Shown here: positions 56,097 through 64,000 of the stretch, one piece after another | Layout of the letters: every line of letters starts with the position of its first letter | How positions within the stretch are numbered: position 1 is the stretch's first letter | Origin: Burkholderiales bacterium JOSHI_001 | Lineage (GTDB): Bacteria > Pseudomonadota > Gammaproteobacteria > Burkholderiales > Burkholderiaceae_C | Length of the DNA: 64,000 nt | Direction: 5' to 3' | Assembly: GCA_000244995.1 (NCBI GenBank) | Contig: CM001438.1 | Coordinates: 2,938,090-3,002,089 of the forward strand | The notes under the pieces: model-generated | Database searches by the model: none | What the model saw: the letters and a program-made list of their open reading frames with translations, nothing else | Told to the model about the DNA's origin: nothing | Position numbers and translations under genes: made by a program

Positions 56097-57232
56097 GGCC
56101 TTTCGCCCGCCAGCACCGCGCGGATGTGCTCGCTGGTCACCACCGCGCCATTCATCGCCACCATGCGGGTGGGGTACGGCGCCTGCAGCACGGCTTCGAT
56201 GCGGTCCTTCAGGCGTTGCGGCACCAGGTCTTCGGGCGCCAGCGCATGCAGCAGGCCCTTGGCGGCGAACTTGCCGATGCGGATGCCCTGCTCCGGGTTG
56301 GCCTGGTAGGGGTAGGCCAGGCCGCGGGTGCGGGTGGCCAGCACGTCCATCAGGGTGTTGTCGCCGCCCATGCTGATGGACAGGGCCGACTCCATCAGGC
56401 AGTGCTGGAAATTGGGCAGGAAGGGCCGGATCTCCACGTTGGCGCTGCGCACCGTGGCGCGCAGTGCGTCCAGTTCGGCCGGCGTGGTGCGCGAACCCGT
56501 GGCCAGCAGGAAGTGCAGGTGCGGCATCAGCGCCGCCGCGCCGATGGCGCCTTCCAGCAGTTCGCGGCCCACATTGCCGCCGCCCTGGCTGACCAGCACC
56601 TGCTGCTTTCTCTCGGGCCAGGCGCTGGGCGACGGCGGGCTGATGTAGCCGGTGTGCACCAGCCGGTCTTCGATCTCGTGCGCCAGGCTGAAGGTCTCGC
56701 GCAGGTGGATCACCTCCGGGTCGCTGCGCACGAAGACGGTGTGGATCAGCTTCTTCACCGATTCGACCATGCGACGGTCGTTCTCCAGCGCGCGCGGAAC
56801 CAGCACTTCGCGCACCGAGGTGAACACAGGCACCGGGCCGCTGCGTGACTTCACCGCGGTCAGCAAGGCCTTGATCTCGTCCTTGAAACGGCGCCGGCCG
56901 AAGGGGTAGAACTCGAACACGATGGCGTCGTAACGGTCGCGCAGGAAGCCCTGGATCGCCGCCGCACGTTCAGCCCAAACGACATCAACATCGCGGCCCT
57001 GGTCGGGGTCGTAGAAGCCGCCGCTGTCGCTGTCGTGCAGCAGCGTGGGCAGGCGCAGGTTGCGAAAGCGCGGGTGTTCGATGCCTTGTGTGGTTTCCAG
57101 GCCGCCCTGGATCAGGTCGACCTCGGCATGGCCCAGCAGTTCCTGGATGATGCGCAGGCTGCAGGTGAGGTGGCCAATGCCCACCAGGCTCTGGCAGTAG
57201 TAGAGGATGCGCTTGGGGCTGGCTTCTGGCAT
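56093..57232 (-). CDS. predicted glycosyltransferase (COG4671/MurG-like)
   Basis: A 379-aa GT-B-like protein. It begins MPEASPKRILYYCQSLVGIGHLTCSLRI (glycine-rich N-terminal loop of MurG-type transferases). It has VFEFYPFGRRRFKDEIKALL, then VLVSQGGGNVGRELL, and the donor-site stretch SISMGGDNTLMDVLATRTRGLAYPY near the C-terminus. Such proteins are annotated as predicted glycosyl transferases of unknown acceptor. The frame is open upstream, but the ATG at 57232 matches the domain start. It lies about 100 bases after ligB on the same strand and overlaps the dimethylformamidase-like gene. Confidence 0.8.
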   Translation of the reverse strand: MPEASPKRILYYCQSLVGIGHLTCSLRIIQELLGHAEVDLIQGGLETTQGIEHPRFRNLRLPTLLHDSDSGGFYDPDQGRDVDVVWAERAAAIQGFLRDRYDAIVFEFYPFGRRRFKDEIKALLTAVKSRSGPVPVFTSVREVLVPRALENDRRMVESVKKLIHTVFVRSDPEVIHLRETFSLAHEIEDRLVHTGYISPPSPSAWPERKQQVLVSQGGGNVGRELLEGAIGAAALMPHLHFLLATGSRTTPAELDALRATVRSANVEIRPFLPNFQHCLMESALSISMGGDNTLMDVLATRTRGLAYPYQANPEQGIRIGKFAAKGLLHALAPEDLVPQRLKDRIEAVLQAPYPTRMVAMNGAVVTSEHIRAVLAGERP

Positions 57233-57333
57233 GAGGTGCGGCGCCGCAGGCCGCACGGGCTCCCCCACGGGTGCACCGGGCTGCCAGAGGGCGCGGCGAT
57301 GATAGCCGCCCGCCCCTGGCCCCGCGTGGCAGG

Positions 57334-58170
57334 TCAGGCCGGTTCCAGCGCCATCAGGCCCGATGCGGTGTTGCTGATGGGGATGTGGTAGTTGCTGTGC
57401 ACCTTGCGCACGCCCTCGCCCAGCGCCGCGCGCGTGGCCAGCCACATCAGCAGCTCCACGCCCTGGGTGCCGGTCTTCTCCACCAGGTCTTCGATCGAGA
57501 ACTGCGTCGCCCAGGTGGGGTCGTGCAGCAGGCTTTCCATGAACTGCAGGTCGAAGTCCTTGTTGATGAAGCCGGCGCGCTGGCCGTCCAGCTGGTGGCT
57601 CAGGCCCCCGGTGCCCAGCAACAGCACCCGGGCGTCGCTGTCCCAGGCCCGGATGGCGCGGCCGACCGCTTCGCCCAGCTTCCAGCAGCGCCGTGCCGTG
57701 GGCAGCGGGAACTGCACGGTGTTGATGCACACCGGCACCACCTTCACCGGCCAGACCTGGTCCGGCCAGAGCAGCGCCATCGGCAGCGTGAAGGCGTGGT
57801 CCACCGTCATTTCCTGGCAGGTGGTGAGGTCGAACTCCTCGTTCACCAGCCGGTTGATCAGGTGCCAGGACAGGTCCTGCTCGCCCGCAAAGGTCGGCAC
57901 CTGCGGGATGCCCCAGCCTTCGTCGGCGTTGCGGTACTCGGGCGCGGCGCCGATGGCAAAGGTGGGCTGCTTGTCGAGAAAGAAGTTCAGACCGTGGTCG
58001 TTGTAAAACACCACCACCACGTCAGGCTTCTTCCGCGCCAGCCATTGCCGCACCGGCGGGAAGCCGTCGAAGAAGGGCTTCCAGTAAGGGTCGTCCTGCA
58101 GGTTCCGGGCGATGGCCCGGCCGATGGCGGGCACGTGCGAGGTGGTCACGCCACCGATGATCTGGGCCAT
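57334..58170 (-). CDS. ligB: protocatechuate 4,5-dioxygenase, beta (catalytic) subunit
   Basis: LigB cleaves the protocatechuate ring next to the hydroxyl groups, using Fe(II) and O2, to give 4-carboxy-2-hydroxymuconate semialdehyde. The 278-aa product keeps the metal ligands: His12 (GGVTTSHVPAIG), His59 (FYNDHGLNFF) and Glu239 (TQGVELLMW), plus the catalytic His192 (GTGGLSHQL). The ATG at 58170 follows the ligA stop by two bases, so the subunits are made together. Some relatives (gallate dioxygenase and others) use similar substrates, so the exact substrate is probable rather than certain. Confidence 0.92.
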   Translation of the reverse strand: MAQIIGGVTTSHVPAIGRAIARNLQDDPYWKPFFDGFPPVRQWLARKKPDVVVVFYNDHGLNFFLDKQPTFAIGAAPEYRNADEGWGIPQVPTFAGEQDLSWHLINRLVNEEFDLTTCQEMTVDHAFTLPMALLWPDQVWPVKVVPVCINTVQFPLPTARRCWKLGEAVGRAIRAWDSDARVLLLGTGGLSHQLDGQRAGFINKDFDLQFMESLLHDPTWATQFSIEDLVEKTGTQGVELLMWLATRAALGEGVRKVHSNYHIPISNTASGLMALEPA

Positions 58171-58172
58171 GT

Positions 58173-58517
58173 TCAGTTCCCCCTGTGGGCCAGCAGCATG
58201 GCCTTGAACTCGTCCTTGCTCATGCCAGTTTGCGCGGCGCCCAGGTCCTGCACGTCCAGGCCCAGGATGCCTGCGAACTTGGCCAGGTAGTACACGTTGC
58301 CGCCGGCGGCCAGCAGGCCCAGCACGTTGCGGGTTTCGATGGCGTGGCGCTGTTCCTCGTTCAGGCCGTAGCGGGCGCAATAGGCGGCTTCGTCCTGGGC
58401 GAAAGCGTCGCGGTTGCGCTTCTCGTTGAACGAGAAGCACATCTTGTTCAGCGCATAACCCTTGCGGGCCTGTTCTCCGTCGAACAAGGTGGTGCCGGGT
58501 ATCTGGCGCTGGGCCAT
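58173..58517 (-). CDS. ligA: protocatechuate 4,5-dioxygenase, alpha subunit
   Basis: The 114-aa small subunit that caps the LigB active site. It reads GYALNKMCFSFNEKRNRDAF, DEAAYCARYGLNEEQRHAI and GGNVYYLAKFAGILGLDVQD, matching LigA proteins. It is the first gene of the ligAB pair, divergent from a LysR regulator across a 101-base gap that should hold the control region. Confidence 0.93.
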   Translation of the reverse strand: MAQRQIPGTTLFDGEQARKGYALNKMCFSFNEKRNRDAFAQDEAAYCARYGLNEEQRHAIETRNVLGLLAAGGNVYYLAKFAGILGLDVQDLGAAQTGMSKDEFKAMLLAHRGN

Positions 58518-58618
58518 GGCGGTCTCCTTCGGCTTGCGGTGGGACGCGGCGCTATGCTTTGGCGCTGCTGCAGGGCAGTATCCGGACGCCTTGATGAAAA
58601 ATAAACGCTGCTTCGCTC

Positions 58619-59551
58619 ATGCCTGACATGAGCCGTTTCGATGCCTTGGACCTGGACGGCCGGCTGCTGGAACTGCTGCTGGCGGTGCTGGAAGAAGGCT
58701 CGGTCACGCGCGCGGCGCAGCGCCTGGGTGTGACCCAGTCGGCAGTGAGCCACCTGCTGGACAAGCTGCGCGCCATCGTCGGCGACCCGCTCTTCGTCAA
58801 GTCGGGCCGCGGCATCGTGGCCACCGCGAGGGCCCAGGAACTGGCGCCGCGCGCCCGCGCCCTGCTGGACCAACTGCGCGGCTTCACGCGCGATGGCGAG
58901 CGCTTCGACCCCGCCGCGGTGCAGGCCACGCTCACCGTGGCGGCCAATGACCTGCAGCGCGACCTGCTGCTGCCGCGCTTCCTGGCCCGGGTGCGCGCCC
59001 AGGCGCCGGGCTTGCGGCTGCGGGTGATCAACTCCGGTGTGCCCAGCGCCGAGATGCTGCGCCAGGAACATTGCCAACTGGTCATCAGCCCGCGCCCGCC
59101 CGAGGCCAGCGACGTGTTGCAGAAGCGCCTGTTCGAAGACAGCTACCGCGTGTTCTACGACGCGGCCGTGCGCTCAGCCCCACGCAGCCCCGCCGATTAC
59201 CTGGCCGCCGAGCACGTGACCGTGGTGCACGAGCCTCGCCGCGCCCTGGACATCGACCAGCACTTCGCCCACCAAGGCGTGCAACGCCGCATCGTCACCG
59301 AAGTGCCAGGCTTCGCCGGCGTGGCCGCCTTTCTGCGCGGCAGCGCGGCCCTGGCCACCCTGCCCGGCCTGCTGCGCGCCCACCTGCTGCGGGGGCTGGC
59401 CAGCACCGAGGTGCCGCTGCCCTGCCCCCGCATGCCCATGTACATGGTCTGGCACCTGCGCCACCAGCAGCACCCGCTGCACCAGTGGCTGCGCGCCGAA
59501 CTGGAAGCCACGCTGCCGCTGGCCTTGCAGGCGGTGGACGAAGCCGGCTGA
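58619..59551 (+). CDS. LysR-family regulator, divergent from ligAB
   Basis: A 310-aa LysR-type regulator of the NodD/LinR-like subgroup: LLELLLAVLEEGSVTRAAQRLGVTQSAVSHLLDKLRAIVGDPLFVKSGRG is the helix-turn-helix region (residues 13-60), with the effector domain at 95-300. The start at 58619 is followed by another ATG at 58628. By position it most likely controls ligAB, but the inducer is unknown. Confidence 0.9.
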   Translation: MPDMSRFDALDLDGRLLELLLAVLEEGSVTRAAQRLGVTQSAVSHLLDKLRAIVGDPLFVKSGRGIVATARAQELAPRARALLDQLRGFTRDGERFDPAAVQATLTVAANDLQRDLLLPRFLARVRAQAPGLRLRVINSGVPSAEMLRQEHCQLVISPRPPEASDVLQKRLFEDSYRVFYDAAVRSAPRSPADYLAAEHVTVVHEPRRALDIDQHFAHQGVQRRIVTEVPGFAGVAAFLRGSAALATLPGLLRAHLLRGLASTEVPLPCPRMPMYMVWHLRHQQHPLHQWLRAELEATLPLALQAVDEAG

Positions 59552-59561
59552 GCGCCAGCCG

Positions 59562-60491
59562 TCAAACGGCCGCACCGGCGCGTTCGCGGTACTGGCGCGG
59601 CGTGCAACCCATGCGGCGCTTGAAGAAGCGGCAGAAATAGGCCGGGTCCTCGAAGCCCAGTTCGTAGGCCAGGCTGGACACCGGCGCGGCCACGTAGGCC
59701 AGGCGGCGGCAGGCTTCGCGCGCCAGGCGCTCGTGCACCAGGTCCAGCGCGGCGCGGCCGCTGTGACGGTGGGTCAGGCGGTTCAGCCGTTCCAGGCTCA
59801 GGCCCAGGCGTTCGGCATAGCGCGACGCCGGCCAGTGCTGCAGGTGCTGCGCCTCCACCAGCGCCAGGAAACGGTCGAACAGGGCCGAACGCGCCAGGCC
59901 GTCGGCGCTGGCCTGCTGGGCCGCGCGCAGGTCGTGCGCCAGGCGCCACAGCACCGCACGCGCCAGCCAGGTCAGCACCGGGTTGATTTCATGCCCGCCG
60001 GCCTGGAACTCGGCGTGCAGCGCGGCCACCAGGCGCTGGATGCGCTGCGCCGCCGCGTCACCCGGCGACCACACGCGCGGCGCGGCAAACAGCGCCGCCA
60101 GCGCCGACGCGGTGTCGCTGGCTTCGCCTTCCAGCAGCTTGGCCGGCGCGAAGGTGAGCACATGGCCGTCGCTCTGCGGCGCCAGGTGGAAGCCATGCAC
60201 CACGCCCGCCGGCACCAGCACCGCCGCCGGGCCCTGCACATCGTGGCGCTGCCCCTCCAGTTCCACCCCCGCGGGCCCCGCCATCAACCACACCAGCTGG
60301 TGCAGGCCGCGGTGCTGGTGGGCGTGAATCTCCCAGCGGTACAGCGGGCTGCGCGACTGCAGCGGCTCGATGTGCAGGCCCTGCAGTTCGGGCGTGGCCA
60401 CTTCGCCGTAGAGCGCGAAGGACGGAATCGCCGGCCGCGCGCGGCGCGCCGGAGGCGACTTTTGTGCTGCACTGCGCAAAATTCTGCCCAT
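59562..60491 (-). CDS. AraC-family regulator, divergent from the P450-ferredoxin pair
   Basis: A 309-aa AraC/XylS regulator. An N-terminal cupin-like sensor domain (EIHAHQHRGLHQLVWLMAGP; VLVPAGVVHGFHLAP) is followed by the C-terminal double helix-turn-helix (RYAERLGLSLERLNRLTHRHSG; PVSSLAYELGFEDPAYFCRFFKRRMGCTPRQYR). The N-terminal domain type is that of PobR-like activators of aromatic-acid genes. It faces the P450 gene across a 128-base gap that includes a small inverted repeat (GTCGC-N6-GCGAC, 60565-60580), so it is the likely activator of the P450 and ferredoxin. Confidence 0.9.
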   Translation of the reverse strand: MGRILRSAAQKSPPARRARPAIPSFALYGEVATPELQGLHIEPLQSRSPLYRWEIHAHQHRGLHQLVWLMAGPAGVELEGQRHDVQGPAAVLVPAGVVHGFHLAPQSDGHVLTFAPAKLLEGEASDTASALAALFAAPRVWSPGDAAAQRIQRLVAALHAEFQAGGHEINPVLTWLARAVLWRLAHDLRAAQQASADGLARSALFDRFLALVEAQHLQHWPASRYAERLGLSLERLNRLTHRHSGRAALDLVHERLAREACRRLAYVAAPVSSLAYELGFEDPAYFCRFFKRRMGCTPRQYRERAGAAV

Positions 60492-60619
60492 GGGCGTAGA
60501 TCAAGCCGATGCCGGAAAAGTGCAATTTTAGGCCGGGCTTCGTCCAGCCGGATGGCGCCACCCTGTCGCAACATGGCGACCTGCCCGCCGCACAGAGCGG
60601 GGCACCCGGAGACCACCCC

Positions 60620-61786
60620 ATGGACTTTGCCTTCGACCCCTATTCACCGGCCACCGACGCCGACCCCTTCCCCGCCTACAAGACGCTGCGCGACGAGCAC
60701 CCCTGCTTCTGGAGCCCCGAGGCGCAGATGTGGGTGCTGTCGCGCTACGCCGACATCGTCTCGGCCGGCCAGGACTGGCAAACCTACTCGTCGGCCAAGG
60801 GCAACCTGATGACCGAATTGCCCAACCGCGCCGGGGCCACGCTGGGCACCACCGACCCGCCGCGCCACGACCGCCTTCGCGCCCTGGTGCAACACGCCTT
60901 CATGAAGCGCAACCTGGAAGCCCTGGCTGGCCCCATCCGCGACATCGCGGCCACAGCGGCCGAGGCGTTGAAAGGCCAGAAGCAATTCGACTTCATCACC
61001 GAGTTCTCGTCCAAGTTCACGGTGCGGGTGCTGTTCGCCGCGCTGGGGCTGCCACTCGGTGACGAGCAACAGGTGCGCGACCAGGCCGTGCTGATGGTGC
61101 AAAGCGACCCGCGCACCCGTGCCAAGGGGCCCGAGCACATCGCCGCCTACCAGTGGATGCAGGACTACGCGGCCAAGGTGATTGCCGAGCGCCGCGCGCG
61201 GCCGCAGAACGACCTGATATCGCATTTCAGCATGGCCGAGATCGACGGCGACAAGCTGGACGAACGCGAGGTGCTGCTGACCACCACCACGCTCATCATG
61301 GCCGGCATCGAGAGCCTGGGCGGCTTCATGGCCATGTTCGCGCTGAACCTGGCCGACCACGCCGACGCGCGCCGTGCCTGCGTGGCCAACCCGGCGCTGC
61401 TGCCCGACGCGGTGGAAGAAAGCCTGCGCTTCAACACATCGGCCCAGCGCTTTCGCCGTTGCCTGCAGAAGGACGTGGCACTGCACGGCCAGACGATGCG
61501 CGCGGGCGACTTCGTCTGCCTGGCCTACGGCTCGGGCAACCGCGACGAGCGCCAGTTCCCCAACCCGGACACCTACGACATCGGCCGCAAGCCGCGCGGC
61601 CACCTGGGCTTCGGCGGCGGCGTGCATGCCTGCCTGGGCACCGCCATCGCACGCCTGTCGGTGAAGATCGCCTTCGAGGAACTCCACAGGGTGCTGCCCG
61701 ACTACCGCCGCGTGCAGGAAGACCTGGCCTGGATGCCCTCGTCCACTTTCCGCAGCCCGCTGCGGCTGGACCTGGCGACGCACTGA
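60620..61786 (+). CDS. cytochrome P450
   Basis: A 388-aa soluble bacterial P450. The haem motif is [15 protein letters not shown] with the axial Cys338; the ExxR motif is Glu267-x-x-Arg270 in VEESLR. The I-helix reads [11 protein letters not shown]: Ala228-Gly-Ile-Glu231-Ser232, so the acid is present but the usual threonine that helps split O2 is serine. The ATG at 60620 is selected because the reading then starts at the family N-terminus [20 protein letters not shown]. The next gene supplies its ferredoxin. With ligAB nearby, oxidation or O-demethylation of a methoxylated or hydroxylated benzoate is plausible (inference). Confidence 0.92.
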   Translation: MDFAFDPYSPATDADPFPAYKTLRDEHPCFWSPEAQMWVLSRYADIVSAGQDWQTYSSAKGNLMTELPNRAGATLGTTDPPRHDRLRALVQHAFMKRNLEALAGPIRDIAATAAEALKGQKQFDFITEFSSKFTVRVLFAALGLPLGDEQQVRDQAVLMVQSDPRTRAKGPEHIAAYQWMQDYAAKVIAERRARPQNDLISHFSMAEIDGDKLDEREVLLTTTTLIMAGIESLGGFMAMFALNLADHADARRACVANPALLPDAVEESLRFNTSAQRFRRCLQKDVALHGQTMRAGDFVCLAYGSGNRDERQFPNPDTYDIGRKPRGHLGFGGGVHACLGTAIARLSVKIAFEELHRVLPDYRRVQEDLAWMPSSTFRSPLRLDLATH

Positions 61787-61818
61787 GAATCCACCCCCCA
61801 ACCACAACGAAGAACGAC

Positions 61819-62142
61819 ATGGCCAACATCACCTACATCGAACCCTCGGGCAAGGCCGTCACCGTGGCGGTGAAAGACGGCTGGAGCCTGATGCAGGGCG
61901 CGGTGTCCAACGGCGTGCAGGGCATCGTTGCCGAATGCGGCGGGTCCTGCGCCTGTGCCACCTGCCACTGCTACGTGGACGAGGCCCGGCTGGCCGACCT
62001 GCCGGCGGCCGAAGCGGGCGAACTGGACATGCTGGACAACGTGGCCGCCGAGCGGCGGCCCAACAGCCGGCTGTCCTGCCAGGTCAAGGCCAGCGCCGCG
62101 CTGGACGGCCTGGTGGTGCACCTGCCCGAAACCCAGGAATAG
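61819..62142 (+). CDS. [2Fe-2S] ferredoxin of the putidaredoxin/adrenodoxin type
   Basis: A 107-aa ferredoxin with the cluster cysteines Cys40-x5-Cys46-x2-Cys49 and Cys87 ([12 protein letters not shown] ... SCQV), the pattern of P450-partner ferredoxins. It sits 32 bases after the P450 gene and is its likely electron donor. No ferredoxin reductase gene is present in the window. An intrinsic terminator follows within 30 bases. Confidence 0.93.
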   Translation: MANITYIEPSGKAVTVAVKDGWSLMQGAVSNGVQGIVAECGGSCACATCHCYVDEARLADLPAAEAGELDMLDNVAAERRPNSRLSCQVKASAALDGLVVHLPETQE

Positions 62143-62169
62143 CACCACCAGTTTCGGCCCGCCCAAAGA

Positions 62170-62197
62170 AAAAGGCGCCGCGGTTGCGGCGCCTTTT
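62170..62197. terminator. bidirectional intrinsic terminator
   Basis: A perfect 12-bp stem (AAAAGGCGCCGC / GCGGCGCCTTTT) with loop GGTT has an A tract on one side and a T tract on the other, so it can stop the ferredoxin transcript from the left and the livK transcript from the right. Confidence 0.88.
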
Positions 62198-62218
62198 CAC
62201 TGGGGCTGAACCGCAGGA

Positions 62219-63370
62219 TCAGCGCACCACGGCGATGGCTTCGCGCTTTTCACCCTTGTAGGTGAACAGGGTCAGGGCGCCGTTCTTGATGTCGCCCTTC
62301 TCGTCGAAGGCGATGGTGCCGGTCACGCCCTTGTAGCCGCTGGTCTTGGCCAGGGTGGGCAGGTACTTGGCCGGGTCGGCCGAGCCGGCCTTGACCATGG
62401 CGTCGGCCAGCACCATCGTGGCGTCGTACACGTAGGGCGCGTAGATCTGCACGTCGGCGTTGAACTTGGCCTTGAAGCGGGCCTTGAACTCTTCCATGCC
62501 CTTCTTGGCCGCGCCGTCCTTCTCGTCGATGCCGCCGGCTTCGGCGCACACCACCTGACCGTCGGCCATGGCACCACCGGCCAGCTTGGGCAGTTCGCCC
62601 GAGCAGATGCCGTCGCCGCCCATGAACTTGGCGTTGATGCCCAGCTGCTTCATCTGGCGGATCATCGGGCCGGCCACGGCGTCCATGCCACCGTAGAACA
62701 CGATGTCGGGGTTGGACGCCTTCAGCTTGGTCAGGATGGCGGTGAAGTCGGTGGCCTTGTCGGTGGTGTACTCGTGGCCGGCGATCTTGCCCTTGCCGGC
62801 GGTGACCGCCTTCTTGAACTCTTCGGCCACGCCCTGGCCATAGGCCGTGCGGTCGTCGATGACGGCGATGGACTTGCCCTTGAGCGTGTTCACCGCATAG
62901 CGGCCCAGGGTGCCACCCAGGTGCACGTCATCCGCCACGACGCGGAAGGTGGTCTTGTAGCCCTGGCGGGTGAACTTGGGGTTGGTGGCCGAGGGGCTGA
63001 TCTGCGGGATGCCGGCGTCGCTGTAGATCTTGGACGCGGGGATGGAGGTGCCCGAGTTCAGGTGACCCACCACGCCGTTGACCTTGCTGTCCACCAGCTT
63101 CTGGGCGGCGGCGGTGCCTTGCTTGGGGTCGCCGGCGTCGTCTTCGGCCAGCAGCTCGAACTTGACCTTCTTGCCGCCGATGGTCACGCCCTTGGCGTTC
63201 AGGTCGTCGATGGCCAGGCGGGCGCCGAATTCATTGTCCTTGCCCAGGTGGGCGATGCCGCCGCTGGTGGGGGCCACGTGACCGATCTTGACGACCATGT
63301 CCTGCGCCAGCACTTGGCCAGCCAGCACGGCGGCCGCGGCGCCGATGATCAGATTGAGCTTGAATTGCAT
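62219..63370 (-). CDS. livK: branched-chain amino acid ABC transporter substrate-binding protein
   Basis: A 383-aa periplasmic LIV-type binding protein. The signal peptide is MQFKLNLIIGAAAAVLAGQVLAQ. The mature part has KIGHVAPTSGGIAHLGKDNEFGARLAIDDLNAKG, HLNSGTSIPASKIYSDAGIPQISPSATNP and FYGGMDAVAGPMIRQMKQLG, the order expected for Leu/Ile/Val-binding periplasmic proteins. The ATG at 63370 has a strong GGAGG site. The permease and ATPase genes are not in the window, so the ligand could also be another amino acid or an aromatic acid. Confidence 0.9.
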   Translation of the reverse strand: MQFKLNLIIGAAAAVLAGQVLAQDMVVKIGHVAPTSGGIAHLGKDNEFGARLAIDDLNAKGVTIGGKKVKFELLAEDDAGDPKQGTAAAQKLVDSKVNGVVGHLNSGTSIPASKIYSDAGIPQISPSATNPKFTRQGYKTTFRVVADDVHLGGTLGRYAVNTLKGKSIAVIDDRTAYGQGVAEEFKKAVTAGKGKIAGHEYTTDKATDFTAILTKLKASNPDIVFYGGMDAVAGPMIRQMKQLGINAKFMGGDGICSGELPKLAGGAMADGQVVCAEAGGIDEKDGAAKKGMEEFKARFKAKFNADVQIYAPYVYDATMVLADAMVKAGSADPAKYLPTLAKTSGYKGVTGTIAFDEKGDIKNGALTLFTYKGEKREAIAVVR

Positions 63371-63573
63371 GCAAGAACCTCCGGGAAATGGGATTGAGTG
63401 CGTGGAAAACCTGATTTTCTCAGCGGGCGCAACCATAACCCAAACGGGTGAGGCTTCCCCACCGGGAATGCCCGGTCGCTTTGCCCTGGAGCAATGCACA
63501 TGCCCAGGACATGGGGCCCGCAACGGGTGGCTCTGCCCGGCGGATGACCGCCCGCGGGTTTTTGCTCAGAGGT

Positions 63574-64000
63574 TCACGCCTTGGCGTGGTGCACGACCTG
63601 GTGCCCGGCCGCCTCATACTGGCGCCATCGCTGGCGCGCGGCGCGCCGGGGTTCGTCGTCCGGGCCCACGATTTCAATCACCCGCTCGTAGCGCTGGATG
63701 TCGTCCGGACCGTCCGGCCCCAGGTTCACCAGCACCGGCGCGGCCGGAGCCGCGGCGCCGGCATCGGCCAGCCAGATGGGCGTGCGCAGCAGCTCTGGCG
63801 CAGGCTGCTGGCCGACGCGCAGGCGCGCGTGCGGAATGAACTCGCCCGGATCGAAGGTCCACAGCTGCACATCCAGCCGCGCCAACTGCTCCGGCGCACC
63901 GGTGACCACCGCCCGCGCGCCCTGCCGCCAGGCCTTGCGCAGCAGGCGGCAGGCATAGTCCAGCGGGTCGGCCACGCCGGTGTGGAAGGCCACCTCGGTC
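63574..64000 (-). CDS. holC: DNA polymerase III, chi subunit (start beyond window)
   Basis: HolC links the clamp loader to single-strand binding protein. The visible 142 residues read TEVAFHTGVADPLDYACRLLRKAWRQGARAVVTG, with LWTFDPGEFIPHARL, TPIWLADAG and VLVNLGPD, and end HHAKA. The initiator Met is one codon or so beyond the window, since the sequence ends with the codons for T-E-V just before AFHTG. The product is essentially complete otherwise. Confidence 0.9.
   Translation of the reverse strand, partial: TEVAFHTGVADPLDYACRLLRKAWRQGARAVVTGAPEQLARLDVQLWTFDPGEFIPHARLRVGQQPAPELLRTPIWLADAGAAAPAAPVLVNLGPDGPDDIQRYERVIEIVGPDDEPRRAARQRWRQYEAAGHQVVHHAKA

Noticed and set aside
60565-60580. GTCGC-N6-GCGAC repeat as an AraC operator
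   Set aside because: AraC-family sites are usually direct repeats and the arms are short; noted with the regulator but not called as a feature.

Overview
The window is about 64 kb of very GC-rich chromosome. Gene content points to a betaproteobacterium of the order Burkholderiales, probably near the Rubrivivax/Leptothrix/Ideonella group: a rimP-nusA-infB-rbfA-truB-typA block, a LigAB extradiol pathway, a PEP-CTERM protein remnant, many LysR regulators and a malonate decarboxylase operon. The genus is inferred from gene content only. Both ends cut through genes: an EamA transporter on the left and holC on the right.

Layout. 1-3.7 kb: transporter end, a psiE-like remnant, the methionine-salvage pair mtnP-mtnA, and dusA. 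3.7-16.3 kb (minus strand): two very large unrecognised proteins (1612 and 1455 aa) downstream of two alpha/beta hydrolases and a wax ester synthase/diacylglycerol acyltransferase. 16.4-25.7 kb (minus strand): the translation/transcription operon rimP-nusA-infB-rbfA-truB-typA plus an EamA transporter, with a recognisable promoter and a terminator-like attenuator in its leader. 25.8-31.9 kb: fabI, dctA, an Orn/Lys/Arg decarboxylase, nfeD and an SPFH protein, ending at tRNA-Ser(GGA).

32.5-38.6 kb, immediately after the tRNA: a four-gene module with noticeably more CTC/GTC codons than its neighbours. It encodes an octahaem tetrathionate-reductase-family cytochrome, a fusion of a seven-haem cytochrome c to a membrane cytochrome b that carries an EF-hand, and two half-size YeeE/YedE (TsuA/PmpAB-like) permeases. 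The second permease ends in a rhodanese-like domain without the catalytic cysteine and a C-terminal Gly-Gly-Gly-Cys-Gly tail resembling the SoxY sulfur-carrier arm. A perfect ATACCC-N4-GGGTAT inverted repeat, like CsoR/CstR-family operators, lies just upstream. I consider this the best candidate for an undescribed system: a persulfide-responsive periplasmic sulfur-compound redox and uptake module.

38.6-39.9 kb is gene-poor and holds a truncated PEP-CTERM protein. 39.9-49.5 kb: a LysR gene and a full malonate decarboxylase locus (mdcR, matC-like transporter, mdcA, C, D, E, G, B, H). 49.7-57.2 kb: a PD-(D/E)XK nuclease-XPD/DinG helicase fusion, a tannase/feruloyl-esterase lipoprotein, a histidine phosphatase, a dimethylformamidase-beta-like protein and a glycosyltransferase. 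57.3-62.1 kb: ligAB with a divergent LysR, then an AraC regulator divergent from a cytochrome P450 and its [2Fe-2S] ferredoxin, suggesting oxidation of lignin-type aromatics feeding protocatechuate 4,5-cleavage. 62.2-64 kb: a branched-chain amino acid binding protein and the end of holC.
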